This document shows, in pieces, positions 26,239-34,512 of a stretch of 64,000 nucleotides of DNA (position 1 is its first letter; the number at the start of each line of letters is the position of its first letter). The position numbers and the translations under genes were made by a program. The DNA is from an uncultured Bacteroidota bacterium (GTDB taxonomy: Bacteria; Bacteroidota; Bacteroidia; Chitinophagales; Chitinophagaceae). The notes beneath the pieces were generated by a model. That model was not told the origin of the DNA, made no database searches, and saw only the letters and a program-made list of their open reading frames with translations. The DNA is taken from positions 1 through 64,000 of the forward strand of contig CAIVKC010000036.1 in the NCBI GenBank assembly GCA_903906365.1. The letters are read 5' to 3'.

Positions 26239-27873
26239 ATGAAACAGATTAAATATATATTCTTACTGGTTGCGGCAGGGTTCCTGATGACCTCCTGCAA
26301 CAAACAGATTCAGCAGAAACAAACCGACCCCAATAACCCAACCAGTGTACCCCCTTCGCTGATATTGGGAAACCTCCTGGCTGATATGGCAGGACAGGGC
26401 ACGGGCGGTGATTTGGGCGGCGTGAATTCTTGGAGCAATGTCCACCGCTGGAACCAGTATCATTGCAGTAATTATGATTATTACGATAATAATATTTACT
26501 CCTGGACCAACGGTTCATTTGATCCCTATCTGGTAGTTAAAAATGTCATGCAAATGGAAAAGGAAGCCGCTCTCAGAGGCGCTTCCAGTGTGAATCCCTA
26601 TGAAGCCGTCGGCCGCTTCATCCAGGCTTATTATTACTATAACCTGACTTCCCTTTTTGGGGATGTGCCCCTGGCCCAGGCCGAGCAAGCGACCTTGAAT
26701 CCCAAACCGGCCTATACCCCACAGGAGCAGGTATTCGCCTATGTGCTTAACCAGCTGGATACCGCCAACACCCACCTGGCAGCCCTGATTGCCAACAATG
26801 ACAATTCATTGTCAGCCTCCCAGGACCTCTATTACCAGGGCGACCTGGTCAGGTGGCAGAAACTGGTCAACTCCTTTAAACTCAGGGTGCTGGTCAGCCT
26901 GAGCAGTAAGGCATCCGATGCCCTACTGAATGTTCCCGCCCAGTTCGCCGCCATTGTGGGCAATCCTTCCAAATATCCCGTTTTCACCAACGCCCCTGAT
27001 TCGAAATTCCCTGGGGCCCAGTTTGATGATTTCAAATACAATTACGACGGCACCTACGTGCAATACTATTTTAATCCAAGTAATTTCGGATCCATTGCTG
27101 CCCGTTTCAATATGGCTTCCACCTATGTAAGCGCACTGACCAGCCTAAACGACGCGCGGGTTTTCGTCACCTGTGAGCCAGCATGGGCGCTGGTGGGAGC
27201 TGACCCTGTACCTGCCCAGTATAAATATTTTGCAGGTGCCAGCACCGGTGAACCTCTTTCCACCATGTATGGAAATGCAAATGCCGGACTGTATTCCTTT
27301 ATTAACCGTCGCAGGTACTACAACAATTTTACCGGTGAACCGGATGTACTGGTGGGCTATAAGGAAATGTGTTTTAACATCGCAGAAGGGATAACCCGCG
27401 GCTGGGCTTCCGGAAATGCAGAATCCTACTATAAGGCAGGAATCGCAGCATCCATGGCTTTTTACGGTATTGACACTTCAAAAACCAGCTTTACCGCTTA
27501 TTTCCTGCCTCCCGGAGCAAACTCCGTAGCACAGGTTGCGCCTTATCCGTTTAGTTTCAGCTTTTCCAGTTATTACGCGCAGCCAACCGTTGCCCTGTCA
27601 TCGGCACAGCCTGATGCCATCAACCAGATTGTGCTTCAGAAATACCTGGCCTGTTTTGAGAATTCCGGGTATGAAGGATATTACAATTACCGCAGGACCG
27701 GCATTCCTGCCTTTCAGGGAGGCAGTGGGGTAGGCAACAACGGACTGGTTCCCAAAAGATGGGCTTACCCTGTGTCTGAACAGGTTCAGAATACCACCAA
27801 TTGGAAGGCCGCCATTTCCGCACAACAGTTTTCTGCCGATGATCTTAACCAGAGCATGTGGATTTTAAAGTAA
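26239..27873 (+). CDS. SusD-like (SusD-like_2) outer-membrane lipoprotein
   Basis: 544 aa surface lipoprotein, lipobox LMTSC with Cys at about residue 20. The early TDPNNPTSVPPSLILGNLLADM-type segment in the first 55 residues and the TPR-like helices are typical of the SusD-like_2 branch, which is shorter in conserved motifs than classic SusD. It should cap the SusC barrel and bind the ligand. It is followed by a strong terminator, so the SusCD transcript ends here. Confidence 0.9.
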   Translation: MKQIKYIFLLVAAGFLMTSCNKQIQQKQTDPNNPTSVPPSLILGNLLADMAGQGTGGDLGGVNSWSNVHRWNQYHCSNYDYYDNNIYSWTNGSFDPYLVVKNVMQMEKEAALRGASSVNPYEAVGRFIQAYYYYNLTSLFGDVPLAQAEQATLNPKPAYTPQEQVFAYVLNQLDTANTHLAALIANNDNSLSASQDLYYQGDLVRWQKLVNSFKLRVLVSLSSKASDALLNVPAQFAAIVGNPSKYPVFTNAPDSKFPGAQFDDFKYNYDGTYVQYYFNPSNFGSIAARFNMASTYVSALTSLNDARVFVTCEPAWALVGADPVPAQYKYFAGASTGEPLSTMYGNANAGLYSFINRRRYYNNFTGEPDVLVGYKEMCFNIAEGITRGWASGNAESYYKAGIAASMAFYGIDTSKTSFTAYFLPPGANSVAQVAPYPFSFSFSSYYAQPTVALSSAQPDAINQIVLQKYLACFENSGYEGYYNYRRTGIPAFQGGSGVGNNGLVPKRWAYPVSEQVQNTTNWKAAISAQQFSADDLNQSMWILK

Positions 27874-27922
27874 TCAATATTGAAACGCTTATAGCATAAA
27901 AAGCAATTTAGTAAGGATGTTA

Positions 27923-27965
27923 AATACAGGGCGAATCTTTTCGGGATTTCGCCCTGTATTTTTTT
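27923..27965 (+). terminator. Strong intrinsic terminator after SusD
   Basis: A perfect 13-bp stem, AATACAGGGCGAA paired with TTCGCCCTGTATT, encloses a 12-base loop and runs into a T-rich tract. It separates SusC/SusD from the alkaline-phosphatase/PhnZ-like operon, which must therefore have its own promoter or depend on read-through. Confidence 0.85.
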
Positions 27966-28013
27966 CCCTTCAGTTTTTATAATGGTTTTCAGTATCCTTT
28001 CAATTGGAAGTAT

Positions 28014-29129
28014 ATGCCCAAGTTAGGTTGGTTTTCTGTCAGGGTCTTCAGAAGCGGGATCATCCTTTGCGGGGTGCTGGCTGGCTGCTTGCCCCCTGTC
28101 AGGGCACAACGTCACAAAACCGAGAACCTGATTATAGTAACCCTGGACGGCATGCGCTGGCAGGAGGTGTTTGGCGGGGCTGATTCTGCCCTGTTACATA
28201 ACCCGAAGTATACCCGGAATATAGGCGAGGTTCAAAAAAAATTCTGGCGGGAAGATGTAGGCCAGAGAAGGGCCCTGCTGTTTCCCTTCATTTGGCAGGT
28301 CATGGAAACCAGCGGACAGCTATACGGCAACCGAAACGTCGGCAGCCTGGTGGATAATGCCAATCCTTATAAAATTTCCTATCCGGGCTATAACGAACTG
28401 TTTACCGGATATCCGGATTCCTTGGTGCGATCCAACAGTAAGATCCCAAATAAAAACACCAATGTACTGGAGTACATTGACCACCAGGAAGGTTACCAGG
28501 GAAGGGTGGCCGCCTTTAGTTCCTGGGACGCATCCCCCTATTTTCTCAATAAATGGCGCAGCGGGCTCTATGTAAACGCAGACCAGGACTCCATTGATTT
28601 TGGCACGGCTACCTCCGTACTGATCCATGATATTCAGCGGCTTTCCATGAAACCTAATGGTGAAAGGCTCGATGTTCTTACTTATATTGCAGCCAGGGAA
28701 TACCTGAAGGCCCGCAGGCCCAAAGTACTGTATATCTCCTTTGATGAAACCGATGAATTTGCCCATCAGGGAAACTATGATGCCTACCTGGCGGCGGCCC
28801 ATGCCCTGGACGGTATGCTGGCCGATATCTGGAATACAGTGCAGTCCCTGCGGGAATACAGGGGAAAGACCACCCTGCTGGTCACCTGTGATCATGGAAG
28901 GGGTGACCGGATAAAGGACCAGTGGAGGGACCATGGGCAGCGCATTGAGGACGCGGGGCAATTGTGGGTGGCCGTTATGGGACCTGATTCACCGCCCCTG
29001 GGTGAAGTCAGTGTAAAAACTGTCCTCTATCAAAAACAGATTGCCCCGACACTGGCTGCCCTGCTCGGGTTGCATTTTGTGCCGGACCGGGGAGAAGCCT
29101 TACCCATTTCAACCATCATTCACCCATAA
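28014..29129 (+). CDS. Alkaline-phosphatase-superfamily hydrolase (phosphodiesterase or phosphonate hydrolase-like), exported
   Basis: 371 aa. An N-terminal hydrophobic segment with LAGC (Cys about 25) looks like a lipoprotein or Sec signal. Metal and nucleophile motifs follow the NPP/PhnA pattern: VTLDGMRWQ (Asp45), YKISYPGYNELFTGYP with a probable Ser122 nucleophile, SFDETDEFAHQGNY (Asp244, His251), CDHGRGD (Asp293, His294) and DHGQ (His307). It would hydrolyse a phosphate or phosphonate ester outside the inner membrane. It is the first gene of a four-gene operon with the PhnZ-like oxygenase 12 bp on. It might release an aminophosphonate from a lipid or glycan; the substrate is inferred. 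Confidence 0.8.
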   Translation: MPKLGWFSVRVFRSGIILCGVLAGCLPPVRAQRHKTENLIIVTLDGMRWQEVFGGADSALLHNPKYTRNIGEVQKKFWREDVGQRRALLFPFIWQVMETSGQLYGNRNVGSLVDNANPYKISYPGYNELFTGYPDSLVRSNSKIPNKNTNVLEYIDHQEGYQGRVAAFSSWDASPYFLNKWRSGLYVNADQDSIDFGTATSVLIHDIQRLSMKPNGERLDVLTYIAAREYLKARRPKVLYISFDETDEFAHQGNYDAYLAAAHALDGMLADIWNTVQSLREYRGKTTLLVTCDHGRGDRIKDQWRDHGQRIEDAGQLWVAVMGPDSPPLGEVSVKTVLYQKQIAPTLAALLGLHFVPDRGEALPISTIIHP

Positions 29130-29141
29130 ATTTAATTATAC

Positions 29142-29714
29142 ATGACAACCCAACAGGCCGCCGGTATCACAGAAGAAATCATGCATTTTTACGAACAGCA
29201 CGGCGGCGAGGAATACGCCGGAGAGAAGGTAACCCAGCTCGAACATATGGTGCAGGCAGCGGAACTTGCCCAGGAACAGGGCTTTGACCAGGAAGTCATC
29301 CTGGCCGCCTTCCTCCATGACATTGGGCATATCTGTGAGGAGGGTAGGGGTGTCAATGAAATGGATGGATACGGCATCCGCGATCATGAGCAAATCGGGG
29401 CGGATTTTTTAAAAAGCCGCGGATTTTCCAAAAAAGTGATCCGGCTGGTGGAATCCCATGTGGAAGCCAAAAGATACCTGACCCTGAAGGATCCGGCTTA
29501 TTATGACCAGCTCTCCGATGCCAGTAAGAAAACACTGGAGTACCAGGGCGGCCGTATGGCAGCCGAAGAAGCCGCAGCCTTTGAGCAATACCCGCTGTTC
29601 AGCCTGATTATCCAGATGCGCAAATGGGATGAGCAGGCCAAGATCGAGCACAAGGCCCTGCCTGACCTGCAGGCCTACCGCAATATGATCTACCAGCACC
29701 TGATATCCCAGTAG
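29142..29714 (+). CDS. PhnZ-like HD-domain mixed-valence diiron oxygenase
   Basis: 190 aa. HD-domain protein whose ligand set fits PhnZ/TmpB rather than a hydrolase: His35 (TQLEHMVQ), His59-Asp60 and His64 (FLHDIGH), His82 (RDHEQIG), His106 (SHVEAKRYL) with Lys110, and Asp163 (RKWDEQ). The YAGE segment (Tyr25, Glu28) corresponds to the substrate-lid Tyr/Glu of PhnZ. PhnZ cleaves the C-P bond of 2-amino-1-hydroxyethylphosphonate with O2, giving glycine and phosphate; TmpB does the same with the trimethylated analogue. The flanking phosphonate-type genes support a C-P cleaving role. Residue equivalences are from memory. Confidence 0.82.
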   Translation: MTTQQAAGITEEIMHFYEQHGGEEYAGEKVTQLEHMVQAAELAQEQGFDQEVILAAFLHDIGHICEEGRGVNEMDGYGIRDHEQIGADFLKSRGFSKKVIRLVESHVEAKRYLTLKDPAYYDQLSDASKKTLEYQGGRMAAEEAAAFEQYPLFSLIIQMRKWDEQAKIEHKALPDLQAYRNMIYQHLISQ

Positions 29715-29767
29715 GTTTTTCCATTCACCCAAACCATCAGACGGGAGATCCCCGCCAGTCACCAGGC

Positions 29768-31051
29768 ATGAACAAACAAGCAGTTATCCCCTACAAACAG
29801 AACCAGATGCTGGTGGCCCTGTATGCGGCCGTCATTACCTTTCTGACCTATGCCACCGTATACGGATTCCGCAAGGGGTTTACGGTCTGCACCTTCAGCG
29901 GAATGAGCTTTGCCGGCATCGGTTACAAGACCTGGCTGGTGATAAGCCAGGTGCTTGGATATACCTGCAGCAAGATTTACGGCATCCGCTTCATCGCCGA
30001 ACTAAAAAGACTGGGCCGCGGTAAACTGATCCTGCTGCTTACCGGCGTTTCCTGGTTTGCGCTCCTGCTGTTTGCCATCATACCCGCCCCGTACAATATT
30101 GTCTTCATGTTCATCAACGGTTTTCCGCTGGGCATGATCTGGGGCGTCGTTTTTTCCTATGTGGAAGGACGCAAGGCCACCGATTTTATCGGGGCTGCCT
30201 TATCGGTCAGTTTTATCTTTTCTTCCGGATTTGTCAAAACGGTGGCCGAGCGGCTGCGCATCAGTTTTGAGCTGAGTGAATTCTGGGTTCCCTTCGTGGC
30301 AGGCCTTGCCTTCGCCATCCCGCTGGTGCTATTTGTATACCTGCTCGAAAAGATCCCGGCCCCTTCTGCCGAAGATGAGTCCCTGCGGAGCACCCGTGTG
30401 CCGATGATGAAGGAAAAACGGCGGGAATTTGTACGCCTTTTTCTTCCGGGCCTGGTGGCAGCCATTTCCATCTATGTTTTCTCCACCCTTTTCCGCGATA
30501 TCAGGGATAATTTCCTGGCCGACATGTGGAAGGAAATGGGATATGTAAACCAGCCTTCCCTGTTTACCAAGACTGAAACCCCGACGACCATCATCATCCT
30601 GGTGCTGATCAGCAGCATGATCCTGATACGGAACAATTTCAAGGCCCTCATGGTAGCCCATTATTTCATATTGCTGGGCTTTATCATTACCGGCATCAGT
30701 TCCTACCTTTTTGTACAGCACCGGCTCTCCCCGGTATGGTGGATTACCCTGGTTGGCCTGGGGCTTTACATGACTTATATCCCCTTTAACTGCGTGTTTT
30801 TCGACCGGCTCATCTCGGCTTTCAAATATGCGGGCAATGTGGGTTTTCTGATCTATGTGGCTGATTCCTTTGGCTACTTCGGCTCCGTCGGGGTGCTGGT
30901 CACCAAGGAAATCCTGCACGTTAAGCTGCAGTGGACGGCGTTTTATTCCCAGGGTGTCATTGTTTTATCAGTGGTCGGTATCCTGGGTACCATCCTCTCC
31001 CTGACCTATTTTTCCAGAAAGTACCATAAAATGATCGAATTTCATGAATAA
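29768..31051 (+). CDS. DUF5690 (MFS-like) inner-membrane transporter
   Basis: 427 aa with about twelve hydrophobic segments and no signal peptide. The sequence resembles the DUF5690 family, a Bacteroidetes branch of the major facilitator superfamily; YGFRKGF at about residues 33-39 and NGFPLGMIWG at about 118-127 are notable charged or glycine motifs. It overlaps the following FAD oxidoreductase by 8 bp and follows the PhnZ-like gene by 53 bp, so it most likely imports the substrate of that pathway. The specific ligand cannot be read from sequence. Confidence 0.75.
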   Translation: MNKQAVIPYKQNQMLVALYAAVITFLTYATVYGFRKGFTVCTFSGMSFAGIGYKTWLVISQVLGYTCSKIYGIRFIAELKRLGRGKLILLLTGVSWFALLLFAIIPAPYNIVFMFINGFPLGMIWGVVFSYVEGRKATDFIGAALSVSFIFSSGFVKTVAERLRISFELSEFWVPFVAGLAFAIPLVLFVYLLEKIPAPSAEDESLRSTRVPMMKEKRREFVRLFLPGLVAAISIYVFSTLFRDIRDNFLADMWKEMGYVNQPSLFTKTETPTTIIILVLISSMILIRNNFKALMVAHYFILLGFIITGISSYLFVQHRLSPVWWITLVGLGLYMTYIPFNCVFFDRLISAFKYAGNVGFLIYVADSFGYFGSVGVLVTKEILHVKLQWTAFYSQGVIVLSVVGILGTILSLTYFSRKYHKMIEFHE

Positions 31052-32174
31052 GCAAACCGCTATTGTAATCGGCGCCGGTATTGTCGGACTGGCCACGGCC
31101 AGGGCCCTGGCAAAAAGGGGGTATGCAGTGACTGTCATCGAGCGTACCCAGAAGGCAGTGGGTGCCTCCGTCAGGAATTTCGGTATGGTCTGGCCCATTG
31201 GCCAGCCCGCCGGTACACTTTACAACAGGGCCATGCGCAGCCGGGAGATATGGCTGGAAGTTGCCCGGGCCGGGGATATTTGGGCAGACCCGGTAGGAAG
31301 CCTGCACCTGGCCTATAATACCGATGAGTGGAAGGTGCTGGAGGAGCTTCATCAGATCTTCTGTAAGGAAGGCCGGAGTGTGGCCTTACTGCAACCCGGG
31401 GAAGTGCTGGAAAGGTCTCCGGCCGCATTAAAACAAGGACTGTTGGGCGGGCTTTTCAGTGCCGATGAGGTGATTGTGGATCCCCGCCAGGCGATTGCCG
31501 CCCTGCCGGGCTACCTGACCCGGGAATTTGGCGTGACCTTTCACTGGGGTAAATGCGTCTCCTATATTGCAGACCAGACCGCCTATATTGGAAATGAGGA
31601 GGAGCATGAAGCGGACCTGATCGTGGTGTGCAGCGGGGCTGATTTTGAAACCCTGTACCCCGAATATTTTGCCAGCCTGCCCATTACCAAATGCAAGCTG
31701 CAGATGATGCGCATGGTTGCCCAGCCGGATGAATGGCGCATGGGTCCTGCACTCTGCGGCGGACTTTCACTGATTCACTACAACAGTTTCAAGGCGGCCC
31801 CCTCCCTGGCGGAACTTAAAAAAAGGTATGAGCTGCAAATGCCCGACTACCTGGAATGGGGCATTCACGTGATGGTCTCACAGAACGGCATGGGAGAGCT
31901 TACCATCGGGGACTCCCATGAATACGGCCTGACCCATGAACCTTTTGACCGTGCGGTCATCAATAATATGATTCTTTTCTACCTGGAAAAAATGGCCGCT
32001 TTTCAGGATCCCCGGCTGATCGAAACCTGGAATGGCATCTATCCCAAGCTGACTGACGGCCAGACCGAGGTCTTTTTCTCCCCCGAGCAGGGCGTCCATA
32101 TTCTCAACGGACTCGGAGGGGCCGGCATGACCCTTTCCTTTGGCCTGGCTGAAGAACTGGTGGCTACCCTTTGA
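31044..32174 (+). CDS. FAD-dependent oxidoreductase, phosphonate-associated (TIGR03364-like)
   Basis: 376 aa DAO-superfamily flavoenzyme. The FAD-binding motif is VIGAGIVGLATA (residues about 8-19). The next conserved block, GASVRNFGMVWPIGQPAG (about 42-59), is what I recall from the TIGR03364 clade, which co-occurs with phosphonate genes and is thought to oxidise an aminophosphonate or its N-methyl form. The C-terminal LNGLGGAGMTLSFGLAEEL is the usual second FAD contact. It is the last gene of the four-gene operon and its start overlaps the transporter stop. Possible job: N-demethylation or deamination of the imported aminophosphonate. Confidence 0.78.
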   Translation: MNKQTAIVIGAGIVGLATARALAKRGYAVTVIERTQKAVGASVRNFGMVWPIGQPAGTLYNRAMRSREIWLEVARAGDIWADPVGSLHLAYNTDEWKVLEELHQIFCKEGRSVALLQPGEVLERSPAALKQGLLGGLFSADEVIVDPRQAIAALPGYLTREFGVTFHWGKCVSYIADQTAYIGNEEEHEADLIVVCSGADFETLYPEYFASLPITKCKLQMMRMVAQPDEWRMGPALCGGLSLIHYNSFKAAPSLAELKKRYELQMPDYLEWGIHVMVSQNGMGELTIGDSHEYGLTHEPFDRAVINNMILFYLEKMAAFQDPRLIETWNGIYPKLTDGQTEVFFSPEQGVHILNGLGGAGMTLSFGLAEELVATL

Positions 32175-32194
32175 GGACCCTGGCCATCGGAGCC

Positions 32195-32227
32195 TTTGGG
32201 ATATTGTTGCAATAAACAATAGTTTTG
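32195..32227 (+). promoter_or_regulatory. Bacteroidetes-type promoter before the PAP2 gene
   Basis: TTTG at 32195-32198 and TAGTTTTG at 32220-32227 match the -33 and -7 consensus (TTTG and TAnnTTTG) with a 21-bp spacer. It begins 21 bp after the FAD oxidoreductase stop and gives the PAP2-GT39 pair its own start. Confidence 0.65.
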
Positions 32228-32254
32228 CCATTTTAACCCAATGACTTTTGCCGG

Positions 32255-32905
32255 ATGGAAAAACTCTCTGTAACCTTAAGCCGGAACCGTCCTTATTTTA
32301 CCGGTTACCTGATACTGCTCCTCTCCGGGCTGGTCCTGTTGTTATGCACCTCCAAAGAGCAGAGCTTTTTGATGCTCAATCCCTACCATGGCCTGCTGCT
32401 GGACTGGTTTTTCATCATTTATACCAATGTGGGTGACGGCCTGTTTTCGGTGGCCATCTTCCTGGTATTGTTATACCTGCGCAAACCCCTTGCGGCCTGG
32501 GAAATCATTTTTACCTTCCTGCTTTCCGGGCTGGTCGCCCAGGTGCTTAAGAATTTTTTTCCGATGCCAAGACCCAAAACCCTGCTGGAACACAGCGGTT
32601 ATCCCTATTTTCTGGAAGGAATTACCCATGTGGGGCATGCCTCTTTCCCTTCCGGCCATTCCGCCTCCGCCTTTGGCCTGGCCACGATCCTGACCCTGTA
32701 TAGCAGGGATAAAAGACGCGGCCTGCTTTACCTGGCTGCTGCCGCGGCCGTGGCTTATTCCCGGGTTTACCTCGGACAGCATTTCCTCCAGGATGTGCTG
32801 GCGGGATCCTGCATCGGGACCATATGTGCCTTGAGCGTATACTTCCTGATCCAGGGGCAGTCCTCCTGGTTTGCCAAAATGAAAGCAGCCGACCAGTCCT
32901 TATAA
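32255..32905 (+). CDS. PAP2-family membrane phosphatase
   Basis: 216 aa with six hydrophobic segments. The three catalytic motifs of PAP2 enzymes are present in order: KNFFPMPRP (Lys, Arg), FPSGHSAS and SRVYLGQHFLQDV (Arg, His, Asp). Such enzymes remove phosphate from lipids such as phosphatidic acid, undecaprenyl diphosphate or lipid A. It is 21 bp before a GT39 glycosyltransferase, and the pair suggests lipid-linked sugar or lipid A modification, though it might also serve phosphorus recovery in this island. Confidence 0.88.
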   Translation: MEKLSVTLSRNRPYFTGYLILLLSGLVLLLCTSKEQSFLMLNPYHGLLLDWFFIIYTNVGDGLFSVAIFLVLLYLRKPLAAWEIIFTFLLSGLVAQVLKNFFPMPRPKTLLEHSGYPYFLEGITHVGHASFPSGHSASAFGLATILTLYSRDKRRGLLYLAAAAAVAYSRVYLGQHFLQDVLAGSCIGTICALSVYFLIQGQSSWFAKMKAADQSL

Positions 32906-32926
32906 TCATCGCCCAAACCGTTAACC

Positions 32927-34483
32927 ATGCCCAAAAAACTACTTTACCTCCTGCTGATCTCCACCGCGGTGCGCTGCCTGCTGGCCTATTGGCTGGAATT
33001 TGGAAACGACGAAGTCTATTACTGGACCTATGCCCGCCACCTGCAGTGGAATTATTTCGACCATCCACCCATGGTGGCCCTGCTGGTAAGGCTGGGGACT
33101 CTGGGCATGCACCTGCGGGGGGAACTTTTTGTCCGAGCCGGTGCCATCGCCTGCGCCGGACTCAATACATGGCTGGTCTTTTTGATCGGGAAAAGATTAC
33201 GCGACGAGCGGGCGGGCTGGTTTGCTGCCCTTTTGTATAACTCCTCGTTTTACTGCATCATCATCGCCGGCACCTTCATACTGCCGGATTCAGCGCAGGT
33301 CCTCTGGTGGGTGCTGGCCATCTACCTGATGACCCTTGTCACCGATGAAAAACAGGTAGCTCCCCGTAAGGGTCTGCTGCTGCTGCTCACCGGCACCGCC
33401 ATCGGTCTTTGCATCATGAGTAAGGTACACGGAGTATTCCTTTGGCTGGGTTTTGGGCTCTATATCCTTTTGTATGACAGAAAACTGCTCAAAGAGCCAG
33501 CCCTCTATGCGGCGGCGGCGATCACAGCCCTGATCGTTTCCCCCATTTTGTTCTGGAATATGCAGAATCATTTTATTACCTATTCCTTTCACAACAGCCG
33601 GGTGGGCTTTTTGGATAAAAAGCTGGACTGGGATGCTTTTCTGCAGCAGTTCTTGGGATCCATCCTCTACAACAACCCGGTGAATGTCATCTTGTACGCC
33701 CTGGGGATCTGGGGCATCCTGCGTACACCGGATTTGGTTCAGCCCTCCTTCCGGCGGCTTTATTTATTGCTGGGCCTTCCCCTGATCCTGGTATTGCTGG
33801 TGATGTCCCTGTTCAACGACACCCTGCCCCACTGGTCAGGCCCCGCCTATATCAGCCTGATGCTGCTGGCAGCCGTATATTACTCCTGGCGCCTGGATAG
33901 CCGCCGGCTCCTGCCCGGTCCCATCCTGGCACCCCTGCTGCTGCTGGGGTTTGCTGCCACCTTGGGCGTTGCGGTGATCAGGTGGCTGCCCCTGCAGCTG
34001 GGAAAAACCGACCAGCGGGTTCTGGGCGACGGGGACGTGACCCTGGACATGAGCGGCTGGCATGCCCTTCAGCCCGCTTTTGATTCGGTCTACCGCAGGG
34101 ACCTGCGGGATGGCCGCATCAGTCAGGATCCCCGGATCCTTTCGGACAAATGGTTTCCCGCGGCCAACCTGGATTATTATGTGGCCACCCCGACGGGGCT
34201 TTCCCTGTTTGCCGCAGGCCGGCTGGTGGATATCCACCATTATGCCTGGCTGAACCGGGAACTCCCGCCGATGCAGGCGGGCAGCGATGCTTATTTCATT
34301 TATCCGTCCAATTATTTTGGACCACCCAAAAAGCCATTGCTTGATTATTTTGAAAGAATGGATACGGCGGCCCTGGTTCCCCAATACCGCGCCGGAGTGC
34401 ATGTCCGCAATTTTGTCATCCTGCGGCTGATTCATTATAAAGGAGGGATACCCGCTGACGGGATCCTGGAGCCGATGCCCTAA
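32927..34483 (+). CDS. Glycosyltransferase family 39 (ArnT/PMT-like) membrane protein
   Basis: 518 aa with about ten transmembrane helices in the first 350 residues and a soluble C-terminal domain. The first periplasmic loop carries the NDEVYYWTYA...YFDHPPM motif (residues about 25-48), including the acidic catalytic pair of GT39 enzymes that use polyprenyl-phosphate sugars. Acceptors in this family include lipid A and proteins. It converges with the phoR-like gene, with a 29-bp gap. Confidence 0.87.
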   Translation: MPKKLLYLLLISTAVRCLLAYWLEFGNDEVYYWTYARHLQWNYFDHPPMVALLVRLGTLGMHLRGELFVRAGAIACAGLNTWLVFLIGKRLRDERAGWFAALLYNSSFYCIIIAGTFILPDSAQVLWWVLAIYLMTLVTDEKQVAPRKGLLLLLTGTAIGLCIMSKVHGVFLWLGFGLYILLYDRKLLKEPALYAAAAITALIVSPILFWNMQNHFITYSFHNSRVGFLDKKLDWDAFLQQFLGSILYNNPVNVILYALGIWGILRTPDLVQPSFRRLYLLLGLPLILVLLVMSLFNDTLPHWSGPAYISLMLLAAVYYSWRLDSRRLLPGPILAPLLLLGFAATLGVAVIRWLPLQLGKTDQRVLGDGDVTLDMSGWHALQPAFDSVYRRDLRDGRISQDPRILSDKWFPAANLDYYVATPTGLSLFAAGRLVDIHHYAWLNRELPPMQAGSDAYFIYPSNYFGPPKKPLLDYFERMDTAALVPQYRAGVHVRNFVILRLIHYKGGIPADGILEPMP

Positions 34484-34512
34484 AGATAGGGAGCCGCAGG
34501 CGGGGGCCGGCT

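Noticed and set aside
28014-29129. Calling the AP-superfamily enzyme a classical alkaline phosphatase (PhoA/PhoX)
   Set aside because: The nucleophile context (KISYPGYNELFTG) and metal motifs resemble nucleotide pyrophosphatase/phosphonoacetate hydrolase types, so phosphodiester or phosphonate substrates are more likely than simple monoesters.
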